Assembly (NCBI GenBank): GCA_900318375.1
Contig: ONKG01000011.1
Location: 1-64,000, forward strand
Source: an uncultured Lachnospiraceae bacterium
Lineage (GTDB): Bacteria > Bacillota > Clostridia > Lachnospirales > Lachnospiraceae
DNA: 64,000 nucleotides
Reading direction: 5' to 3'
This document shows, piece by piece, positions 25,073 to 32,224 of the stretch. How positions within the stretch are numbered: position 1 is the first letter of the stretch; each line of letters starts with the position of its first letter. Below the pieces are notes generated by a model. The model made no database searches and was not told the origin of the DNA. It saw only the letters and a program-made list of their open reading frames with translations. The translations under genes were made by a program, and so were the position numbers.

Positions 25073-26755
25073 ATGAAATTAACAGGTGCGGATATCATCG
25101 TCGAATGCCTGCTCGAGCAGGGTGTGGATACCGTTTTCGGATATCCCGGCGGTGCGATCCTGAATGTATATGATGCACTTTATAAAAAGAGAGATAAGAT
25201 CACTCATTATCTGACATCCCATGAGCAGGGCGCCTCTCACGCGGCGGACGGCTATGCGCGTGCCACCGGCAAAGTAGGTGTCTGCATGGCTACCAGCGGT
25301 CCCGGAGCGACCAATCTGGTCACCGGCATCGCCACTGCTTACATGGACAGCGTTCCTATTGTTGCGATCACCTGCAACGTGACCCTGCCCCTGCTGGGCA
25401 AGGATTCCTTCCAGGAGGTCGATATCAACGGTATCGCCATGCCTGTGACCAAGCACAGCTGGATCGTCAAGGATGTCAATGACCTGGCCGAGACCATCCG
25501 CTATGCATTTGCCATCGCCAGAACAGGCCGTCCCGGCCCTGTCCTTGTAGACGTTCCCAAGGATGTCACCGGCGCTGAATGCGAATATGAGCCGGTTGTA
25601 CCGGATCGCTATCTGCCGATCAAAAAGAAGCCTGTCAAGGATGCCGAGGTCGATCAGGTCATCAGTATGATCAATGCTTCCAAAAAGCCCTTTATCATGG
25701 TCGGCGGCGGCGCTGTCATCTCAGGAGCTTCTGAAGAACTGAAGACCTTTGTCGACAAGATAGACGCTCCCGTCTGTGATACTCTTATGGGTAAAGGCGC
25801 TTTTAACGGGACTGATCCCCGTTATACCGGCATGATCGGTATGCACGGTACCAAAGCCTCCAATCTCGGAGTGAGCCGCTGTGACCTTCTGATCGCACTC
25901 GGCGCGCGTTTCTCGGACCGTGTCATCGGAAATGCCAGGACTTTCGCCTCCGGCGCAAAGATCCTGCATATCGATGTGGACCCCGCTGAGATCAACAAAA
26001 ATATCAAAGTGGACTTTTCCGTGATCGGCGACCTCAAAGAGGTGCTCGAGAAGATCAATGAGAAGCTCACACAGCAGTCTCATCCGGACTGGCTCAAATA
26101 TACTTCCCAGCTCAAGGCCTCCTATCCGCTCAACTATGATCACAAAAAGCTCACCTGTCCTGCAATCATCCAGAAGCTGGACGAGCTGACGGAAGGAAAT
26201 GCGATCATTACAACCGACGTCGGACAGCACCAGATGTGGGCGGCCCAGTATTATACCTACACAAAGCCCCGCACCCTGATTTCTTCCGGCGGTCTGGGGA
26301 CAATGGGCTACGGAATCGGCGCAGCCATCGGCGCCAAGATTGCATATCCCGACCGCACTGTCATCAATATCGGCGGCGACGGATGCTTCCGCATGAATAT
26401 GAATGAACTGGCTACTGCCAGCCGCTATGATATCCCGATCATCGAGATCGTGATCGACAACCGTGTTCTCGGCATGGTCCGCCAGTGGCAGACACTGTAC
26501 TACGGAGCCCGTTACAGCGCCACTATCATTGAAGATAAGGTCGACTACTGCAAGGTAGCCGAGGGTCTGGGATGCCGCGCGATCCAGGTGACAAGCCTCG
26601 CGGAACTTGAGCCCGCTCTCAGGGAGGCCCTGGCCTGCAAAGAGCCCGTTCTCGTCAACTGTGTCATCGATGAAGATGACAAGGTCTTCCCTATGGTCTC
26701 CCCCGGAGCCTCCATCGAAGAAGCATTCGACGAGAAGGATATGAAGAAAAATTAA
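25073..26755 (+). CDS. ilvB: Acetolactate synthase large subunit
   Basis: ThDP-dependent enzyme joining two pyruvates to 2-acetolactate (or pyruvate and 2-oxobutanoate), the first committed step to branched-chain amino acids. The activating glutamate is in TSHEQGASHAADGYARATG, the FAD-binding middle domain spans roughly 190-340, and the ThDP/Mg motif is GDGCFRMNMNELATASRYD. Start at 25073 is set by AAAGGAG 7-8 bases upstream; 15 extra in-frame codons from 25028 are not needed. 560 aa. The regulatory small subunit gene ilvN does not follow; serC does. Confidence 0.95.
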   Translation: MKLTGADIIVECLLEQGVDTVFGYPGGAILNVYDALYKKRDKITHYLTSHEQGASHAADGYARATGKVGVCMATSGPGATNLVTGIATAYMDSVPIVAITCNVTLPLLGKDSFQEVDINGIAMPVTKHSWIVKDVNDLAETIRYAFAIARTGRPGPVLVDVPKDVTGAECEYEPVVPDRYLPIKKKPVKDAEVDQVISMINASKKPFIMVGGGAVISGASEELKTFVDKIDAPVCDTLMGKGAFNGTDPRYTGMIGMHGTKASNLGVSRCDLLIALGARFSDRVIGNARTFASGAKILHIDVDPAEINKNIKVDFSVIGDLKEVLEKINEKLTQQSHPDWLKYTSQLKASYPLNYDHKKLTCPAIIQKLDELTEGNAIITTDVGQHQMWAAQYYTYTKPRTLISSGGLGTMGYGIGAAIGAKIAYPDRTVINIGGDGCFRMNMNELATASRYDIPIIEIVIDNRVLGMVRQWQTLYYGARYSATIIEDKVDYCKVAEGLGCRAIQVTSLAELEPALREALACKEPVLVNCVIDEDDKVFPMVSPGASIEEAFDEKDMKKN

Positions 26756-26828
26756 CTGTCTTTTCCGATGGTTTTGAATACCGACATCACAGTTAAGCCT
26801 ATAGACACACAGGAGGAAGAAATAAGAA

Positions 26829-27917
26829 ATGGATAGAGTTTATAATTTTTCCGCAGGTCCCGCAGTTCTTCCGGAGGAAGTCCTCCGCGAGGCGGCTGAT
26901 GAAATGCTCAACTACAGGGGGAGCGGCATGTCTGTCATGGAGATGAGCCACCGCGGCAAAATCTTCGACGGCATCATCAAAGAGGCAGAAGCGGATCTTC
27001 GTGAAATCCTGAACATTCCGGACAACTACAAGGTACTGTTCCTGCAGGGCGGCGCCTGGACACAGTTTGCGGCGGTTCCCATGAACCTCATGCGCAACCA
27101 TGTCGCAGCTTATGTCATCACCGGCCAGTGGGCCAAGAAGGCCTATCAGGAAGCAAGGAAATACGGTGACGCCATAGCGGTCGCTTCCTCCGAAGACAAG
27201 ACCTTCAGCTATATTCCGGACTGCTCTGATCTGGACATTCCCGAAGAGGCGGATTATGTCTATATCTGCGAGAACAACACCATTTACGGAACAAAGTTCC
27301 ATGAGCTGCCCGACACCAAGGGGCATGACCTCGTGGCAGATGTATCCTCCTGCTTCCTCTCCGAGCCTGTTGATGTATCCAAATACGCGGTGATGTACGG
27401 CGGCGTCCAGAAGAACATCGGCCCCGCCGGTGTCGTGATCGCCATCATCCGCGAAGACCTGATCCGCGACGACGTGGTTCCGGGGACTCCCACCATGCTC
27501 AAGTGGAAGACCCAGGCTGACAACGATTCCCTCTTCAATACTCCTCCCGCATACGGCATCTATATCTGCGGAAAGGTCTTCAAGTGGATCAAGAAGATGG
27601 GCGGCCTTGAAGTCATGAAAGAACGCAATGAGAAGAAGGCAAAGCTCCTCTATGATTATCTTGATGAGAGTAAGCTTTTCAAGGGCACTGTCCGCAAAGA
27701 GGACCGGTCCCTGATGAATGTTCCCTTTGTCATCGGCGACAAGGAACTGGAAGCACAGTTTGTCAAAGAGGCTGAGGCAGAAGGTCTGGTGAGCCTGAAA
27801 GGCCACCGCAGCGTCGGCGGTATGCGTGCCAGCATCTACAACGCAATGCCTTACGAAGGTGTCGAAAAGCTCGTCGCATTCATGAAAGATTTTGAAGCCA
27901 AACACCCTGCAGAATGA
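26829..27917 (+). CDS. serC: Phosphoserine aminotransferase
   Basis: PLP enzyme making 3-phosphoserine from 3-phosphohydroxypyruvate and glutamate in serine synthesis. The N-terminus VYNFSAGPAVLPEEVL and GMSVMEMSHRGK are family signatures. The PLP-lysine segment is VMYGGVQKNIGPAGVVI, and GGMRASIYNAMPYEGV closes the fold. 362 aa is normal. Ribosome site AGGAGG is somewhat far from ATG (about 12 bases). An inverted repeat TTAACTGT/ACAGTTAA (26752-26796) spans the ilvB stop and could be a weak regulatory or terminator structure. serA follows after 29 bp. Confidence 0.96.
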   Translation: MDRVYNFSAGPAVLPEEVLREAADEMLNYRGSGMSVMEMSHRGKIFDGIIKEAEADLREILNIPDNYKVLFLQGGAWTQFAAVPMNLMRNHVAAYVITGQWAKKAYQEARKYGDAIAVASSEDKTFSYIPDCSDLDIPEEADYVYICENNTIYGTKFHELPDTKGHDLVADVSSCFLSEPVDVSKYAVMYGGVQKNIGPAGVVIAIIREDLIRDDVVPGTPTMLKWKTQADNDSLFNTPPAYGIYICGKVFKWIKKMGGLEVMKERNEKKAKLLYDYLDESKLFKGTVRKEDRSLMNVPFVIGDKELEAQFVKEAEAEGLVSLKGHRSVGGMRASIYNAMPYEGVEKLVAFMKDFEAKHPAE

Positions 27918-27946
27918 ACCATCAATAAGATATAGCGAGAATCAAA

Positions 27947-29110
27947 ATGTATAAATTTCACTGCCTTAACAATATTTCCCCTATCGGACTCAAGAATTTC
28001 ACTTCCAAATATGAGCAGGTGGACGAGATCGACGACGCGCAGGGCATTCTGGTCCGCAGCGCGGCCATGCATGACATGGAGTTCTCAGACAATCTGCTTG
28101 CGATCGCGCGCGCAGGCGCAGGTGTCAACAACATTCCGCTCAAGCGCTGTGCGGAAAAGGGAATCGTGGTTTTCAACACACCCGGTGCCAACGCCAACGG
28201 CGTCAAGGAGCTTGTTTTTGCGGGTATGCTGCTGGCTTCCCGTGATATCGTAGAGGGTGTCGACTGGGTCCGCGCCAACTGGAACAATCCCGATATCGCA
28301 AAAACAGCGGAGAAGGAAAAGAAACAGTTTGCCGGCATCGAGCTCGAGGGAAAAAAGATCGGTATTATCGGCCTGGGCGCCATCGGTGTCCGTGTTGCCA
28401 ATGCGGCTGTCAATCTGGGAATGGATGTCTACGGATATGATCCCTATGTCTCTGTTGATTCCGCCTGGCATCTCAGCCGCAAGATCACTCATGTGATCCG
28501 GATCGAAGATATCTATTCAATGTGTGATTACATCACTATCCACGTACCGCTTCTGGATTCCACACGCGGAATGATCAACGCGGATGCCATCAGCCAGATG
28601 AAGAACGGAGTCGTCATCATCAACATGGCTCGCGACCTTCTTGTTGACGAGAAAGCCGTCGTCGAGGCGATCGACGAAGGCAAGGTCCGCCGCTATGTCT
28701 CCGATTTCCCCAATCCGACGGTCGCCGGCAAGCGGGGATGCATCACAACACCCCACCTGGGCGCTTCCACGGAGGAATCCGAGATCAATTGTGCCAAAAT
28801 GGCTGTCAATGAACTCAGGGATTATCTTGAGAACGGCAATATCACCAACAGCGTCAACTATCCAAGATGCAATATGGGCGTCTGCCAGAGCGTCGGCAGG
28901 ATCGGCATCTTCCACAAGAACCAGGCCAATATGATCACAAACTTCACCAGGATCATGGGCGCCGAGGCTGTCAACATCGCAGAGATGTCCAACAAGTCAC
29001 GCGGTGAGGTCGCTTATACCCTGATCGACACCGATACCAGGGCTTCCAATGCTGTTCTTGACCAACTCGCCAAAGTTGACGGTGTATACCGCGTCCGCGT
29101 GGTCAAATAA
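27947..29110 (+). CDS. serA: D-3-phosphoglycerate dehydrogenase
   Basis: NAD-dependent first step of serine synthesis. The catalytic/NAD domains show the NAD motif IGIIGLGAIGVRVANAAVNLG, NMARDLLVDEKAV (catalytic Arg/Glu region) and the late TPHLGASTEESE with the catalytic histidine. A C-terminal ACT domain (about residues 315-387) is the likely serine feedback site. 387 aa is the short clostridial type without the intervening domain. The ribosome site is weak. It is in an operon with serC and followed by the DUF1015 gene. Confidence 0.95.
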   Translation: MYKFHCLNNISPIGLKNFTSKYEQVDEIDDAQGILVRSAAMHDMEFSDNLLAIARAGAGVNNIPLKRCAEKGIVVFNTPGANANGVKELVFAGMLLASRDIVEGVDWVRANWNNPDIAKTAEKEKKQFAGIELEGKKIGIIGLGAIGVRVANAAVNLGMDVYGYDPYVSVDSAWHLSRKITHVIRIEDIYSMCDYITIHVPLLDSTRGMINADAISQMKNGVVIINMARDLLVDEKAVVEAIDEGKVRRYVSDFPNPTVAGKRGCITTPHLGASTEESEINCAKMAVNELRDYLENGNITNSVNYPRCNMGVCQSVGRIGIFHKNQANMITNFTRIMGAEAVNIAEMSNKSRGEVAYTLIDTDTRASNAVLDQLAKVDGVYRVRVVK

Positions 29111-29159
29111 AAAAGTCCGAATTGATTCCCTTTATGGGAATGGGTAAAATACGGTAACT

Positions 29160-29297
29160 ATTCAGCTTTCCCCGGCTCGCAATGCACGGCATTGCCCGCT
29201 GTGGAAAGTCCGGGGGGCTCCGCCCCCAGGCCTTCACCGGAATTTGTCTCAAACCTGTCCGGTAAGCAAGCTCCCCGTCCCGGTTTTGAGACAAATT
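29160..29297. repeat. Nested palindromes (REP-like) between serA and DUF1015
   Basis: Three palindromes stand in a row. CTTTCC...GGAAAG encloses GCAATGCACGGCATTGC (about 29165-29208). GGGGGCTCCGCCCCC follows at about 29212-29227. AATTTGTCTCAAACC at 29241-29255 then faces GGTTTTGAGACAAATT at 29282-29297. The dense, GC-rich, non-coding symmetry looks like a repetitive extragenic palindrome cluster and not ordinary leader sequence. Confidence 0.5.
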
Positions 29298-29331
29298 GAA
29301 CATATTGAAGTATCATATATAAGCAGATATG

Positions 29332-29368
29332 ACGGTTCCCGGTCCGTAAAATCACCGGGAACCGTTCT
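29332..29368 (+). terminator. Hairpin upstream of the DUF1015 gene
   Basis: ACGGTTCCCGG pairs perfectly with CCGGGAACCGT around a 12-nt loop, followed by TCTTC. It may terminate serA transcription or attenuate the downstream gene, whose ribosome site GGAGG begins 13 bases later. Confidence 0.55.
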
Positions 29369-29396
29369 TCACATTTTGGAGGATTTTTTAACATAC

Positions 29397-30638
29397 ATGG
29401 CTGACATTCGACCTTTTTGCGCCTGCAGGCCCGCAGCCGGACTGGAATCCGAGATTGCCGCGCTCCCCTATGACGTGTATTCCCGCGCCGAAGCCCGCGA
29501 ATATGTGGCGGCGCACCCGGGATCATTTCTCGCCATCGACCGGGCCGAGACAACGATGCCTGCAGATATGGATATCTATGACGAAAAAGTCTACCAGCAT
29601 GCACATGAGCTGCTCGAGGACTGGATCCGCCGGGGACGCTTCGTACAGGACAGTACGCCCTGTTATTATGTTTATGCACAGACTATGGACGGACGAACGC
29701 AGACCGGCATTGCCGCCTGTGCTTCCATCGATGATTACGATACCGGCGTGATCAAAAAACACGAGAATACCCGCGCGGACAAGGAAAAGGACAGAATCTG
29801 CCACGTAGACGCCTGCAGCGCCCAGACCGGCCCGATCTTCCTTTGCTATCGCCAGAACGACGCCATTGACGCAGTAGTTGCCAAAGCGGCTGCCGGCTCA
29901 CCCGCCTGTGATTTCATATCGGACGGAAATATCCGCAACCGCGTCTGGGTCATTTCCGACCCCGGGGACTGCAATGTTATCCGCCGTGCTTTTGCGGGGA
30001 TCGACAGCATATATATCGCGGACGGTCATCACCGCTGCGCCTCCGCTGTCCGTGTCGGCAAGATGCGCAGAGAAAAGAATCCGGGATATACGGGAGAAGA
30101 GGAGTTCAACTTTTTCCTCTCCGTCCTGTTCCCCGAGAACGAGCTCAAGATCATGGATTACAACCGCAACGTACATGACCTGAACGGCCTTTCTCTGGAG
30201 GAATTCCTGAAAAAGACAGAAGAGGTTTGCCGGGTGATTCGTCCCGAAGACGATACAAAAGCACCTGTCCCCGCGGCAAAGGGCCAGATCGGCATGTATA
30301 TGGACGGTCACTGGTATCTGCTGATGATTCGTCCGGAATTCAAATCGGATGATCCTGTCGCCGGTCTCGATGTTTCCATCCTGCAGGACCGCCTTCTCGG
30401 CCCGGTGCTGGGAATCGGCGATCCCAAGACAGATTCCCGGATCGAGTTTGTCGGCGGAATCCGCGGCACAAAGGAACTTGAAGAGAAGGCGGATGCCCGG
30501 AAAGGCGTTTCCTTCCTCATGCACCCCACATCCCTGGGAGAACTCTTTGACGTGGCCGATGCCGGCCGCCTCATGCCGCCCAAATCCACCTGGTTTGAGC
30601 CCAAACTCCTCAGCGGACTCTTTATCCACCTGATCTGA
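29397..30638 (+). CDS. DUF1015 family protein
   Basis: A conserved cytoplasmic protein of unknown activity that sits beside serC-serA in many Clostridia and other bacteria, suggesting a link to serine or phosphoserine metabolism. The signature is the IADGHHRCASA segment (around residue 205), together with an N-terminal PYDVYSRAEAREY that matches family starts. 413 aa is normal. I placed the start at 29397, behind GGAGGATTTTTTAACATAC, because the protein family begins here; an in-frame ATG at 29244 would run through the palindromes. The stop codon is the first base triplet of a 14-bp tandem repeat. Confidence 0.88.
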   Translation: MADIRPFCACRPAAGLESEIAALPYDVYSRAEAREYVAAHPGSFLAIDRAETTMPADMDIYDEKVYQHAHELLEDWIRRGRFVQDSTPCYYVYAQTMDGRTQTGIAACASIDDYDTGVIKKHENTRADKEKDRICHVDACSAQTGPIFLCYRQNDAIDAVVAKAAAGSPACDFISDGNIRNRVWVISDPGDCNVIRRAFAGIDSIYIADGHHRCASAVRVGKMRREKNPGYTGEEEFNFFLSVLFPENELKIMDYNRNVHDLNGLSLEEFLKKTEEVCRVIRPEDDTKAPVPAAKGQIGMYMDGHWYLLMIRPEFKSDDPVAGLDVSILQDRLLGPVLGIGDPKTDSRIEFVGGIRGTKELEEKADARKGVSFLMHPTSLGELFDVADAGRLMPPKSTWFEPKLLSGLFIHLI

Positions 30639-30677
30639 TCGATACACATTGATCGATACACATTGATCGACACACAA
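30636..30677 (+). repeat. Three 14-bp tandem repeats starting at a stop codon
   Basis: TGATCGATACACAT (30636-30649) is repeated exactly (30650-30663) and once with changes (30664-30677). The first TGA is the stop codon of the DUF1015 gene, so the array extends straight from the coding end. Confidence 0.9.
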
Positions 30678-30768
30678 TGAGAGAAGAATAAAGGCGCTCA
30701 AAACACCTCGCGTTTCAGGCGGGTCTGTACTCAGAGACAAATGAACGGGTCATTCACAAAAAGAATAT

Positions 30769-30845
30769 TTGTTTTTCTGTCTATATTATCTTAAAATATA
30801 ATCAGGAGCCGGTGAGTAACGAAGCGCTCATCGGCTCTTTCTATT
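30769..30845 (+). terminator. Terminator hairpin directly after a promoter-like sequence
   Basis: GAGCCGGTGAG (30806-30816) pairs with CTCATCGGCTC (30827-30837) and is followed by TTTCTATTT, a good Rho-independent terminator. Immediately upstream TTGTTT (30769-30774) and TAAAAT (30792-30797), 17 bp apart, look like a promoter that would start transcription at about 30804. Either the promoter-like match is chance and this ends the ser operon, or the SH3 protein mRNA begins with this hairpin. Confidence 0.7.
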
Positions 30846-30951
30846 TATTTCCTGGAAAGGAAACAGATTGCAAACCTCTTTCGCCCTGATCGCTATTTTG
30901 TATGGATCAGGTCGTGAATACTATATCTGTGAAAGCAAAAAGGGGAGGACA

Positions 30952-31920
30952 ATGATGAGAAAAAGCACTGGAAATAACAGAAGAGTCAATATTACTCTGA
31001 TCCGCTTCCTGATCGGGATCGTCTTTTTTACAGAAGTACTGATCCATATGCCTCACAAGGTTCATGCCTTTAATGTCAGATTTTCCGAGTATGAGGTCGA
31101 GGTGGAGACAGGATTTCTGGCACTTCGGACGGCAAAGAAATATGATGACAAAAACATAATCGCCAAGCTCTATAACGGCGATATTGTGATCAGCTGCCCC
31201 TCCGAAAACGATGACAGCGACTATATCTATGTTTACTCACCCAAGCATAAAATGCATGGCTATGTTAACTGTCATTATCTGAACTACAATACCATACGCA
31301 GCTTTGACTACAGGTATGTAAAGGTTGAGACCGGATACCTGGCTCTGCGGTCAAAAAAGGCCTATGACAAGTCGAATGAGATCGGGAAGCTGTACACGGG
31401 CGAGATGGTCTATATTCTCGATAATTCGGATTCGGAATACTGGATCGTCTACGCTCCGTCGCTCAGCAGGACGGGATATGTCAATCGCAATTATCTGCAG
31501 ACATCATCCACAGTGCCTCAATACAGTGAGTCGGATATTCCCGTAATAATCCCTGAAAACAGTCACGGAGAATGGAATTATGATAATTCCTATCCCCAGT
31601 ATCTGAATATGAGGCTGGAGGTCCTCAACACCTCCCGCACCAAAACGGTGACGGATTTCGAACTCATCTTTTATGCGGTGGACGTGTGGGGAAGCAAAAT
31701 CTACGGCGAGTCCACGGTCTACACTTATACCACACACAGGACAGTTGCTCCCGGAGCCACTGTGAAAAGTGACTATATCTCCCTTCCCGACAGATCCAGG
31801 ATCAGCAGGGTCTATGTAGCCGTAAGGAAGGTGAGATTTTCCGACGGGACGATCTGCCGGTATGATTACGTGCCAGACAGTGATTTTGCATTCTGGGATA
31901 TTGTCTATAATAATAAATGA
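30952..31920 (+). CDS. Exported or membrane-anchored protein with two bacterial SH3 repeats
   Basis: A 322-residue protein with a basic N-terminus and one hydrophobic segment (about residues 15-33, LIRFLIGIVFFTEVLIHM) acting as signal peptide or anchor, ending in a possible HAFN cleavage region. Two SH3b-like repeats follow, each beginning VEVETGFLALRT or VKVETGYLALRS and ending GYVNCHYLN or GYVNRNYLQ. The C-terminal 100 residues form a beta-sandwich-like region (LNMRLEVLNTSRTKTVTDFEL). SH3b repeats usually bind cell wall. Start chosen at ATG 30952 behind GGGGAGG. It precedes the kinase-NACHT gene by about 300 bp with a hairpin between, so a functional link is only a possibility. Confidence 0.8.
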   Translation: MMRKSTGNNRRVNITLIRFLIGIVFFTEVLIHMPHKVHAFNVRFSEYEVEVETGFLALRTAKKYDDKNIIAKLYNGDIVISCPSENDDSDYIYVYSPKHKMHGYVNCHYLNYNTIRSFDYRYVKVETGYLALRSKKAYDKSNEIGKLYTGEMVYILDNSDSEYWIVYAPSLSRTGYVNRNYLQTSSTVPQYSESDIPVIIPENSHGEWNYDNSYPQYLNMRLEVLNTSRTKTVTDFELIFYAVDVWGSKIYGESTVYTYTTHRTVAPGATVKSDYISLPDRSRISRVYVAVRKVRFSDGTICRYDYVPDSDFAFWDIVYNNK

Positions 31921-31947
31921 TAATACAGATAAAACAGATTAAAAACA

Positions 31948-31973
31948 GGGCAGAGGCGGTATCGCCTCTGCCC
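31948..31973 (+). terminator. Strong hairpin after the SH3 protein gene
   Basis: GGGCAGAGGCG pairs perfectly with CGCCTCTGCCC around GTAT. The following GATCTGTCTGT is only weakly T-rich. It probably ends the SH3 gene transcript. Confidence 0.65.
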
Positions 31974-32049
31974 GATCTGTCTGTGCCCTCTGCAAGGCTG
32001 ATATTTCCTCGCACGGCATATGTCATTATCAGCAAAAACACGTCAGAGA

Positions 32050-32150
32050 AATCCGGCTTCAGTCGGATTTATTGATGTAGAATAGTATATAGATACATTA
32101 AGTATACAGAAATATATAGAAATACTTAGAAATATGCAATAATACACGAA
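32050..32150 (+). promoter_or_regulatory. AT-rich control region with three phased 10-bp repeats
   Basis: A small stem AAATCCG/CGGATTT (32050-32071) is followed by a very AT-rich stretch. It contains AGAAATATAT, AGAAATACTT and AGAAATATGC at 32108, 32118 and 32128, exactly one helical turn apart. A promoter-like TTGATG lies at about 32072-32077 with TACATT 16 bp later. The repeats would sit just downstream of that start site, a place where a regulator could bind. Confidence 0.4.
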
Positions 32151-32224
32151 TAGAAACATCTGAAAAGGGAGTGCAGAGAAAAACAGCATCCTGCACTTGT
32201 GTTGTAAATAGAAGGATATCTGCC

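Noticed and set aside
30636-30677. CRISPR-like array
   Set aside because: Units are contiguous 14-mers without spacers. No cas gene is in the window, and none of the other repeats has regular unique spacers.
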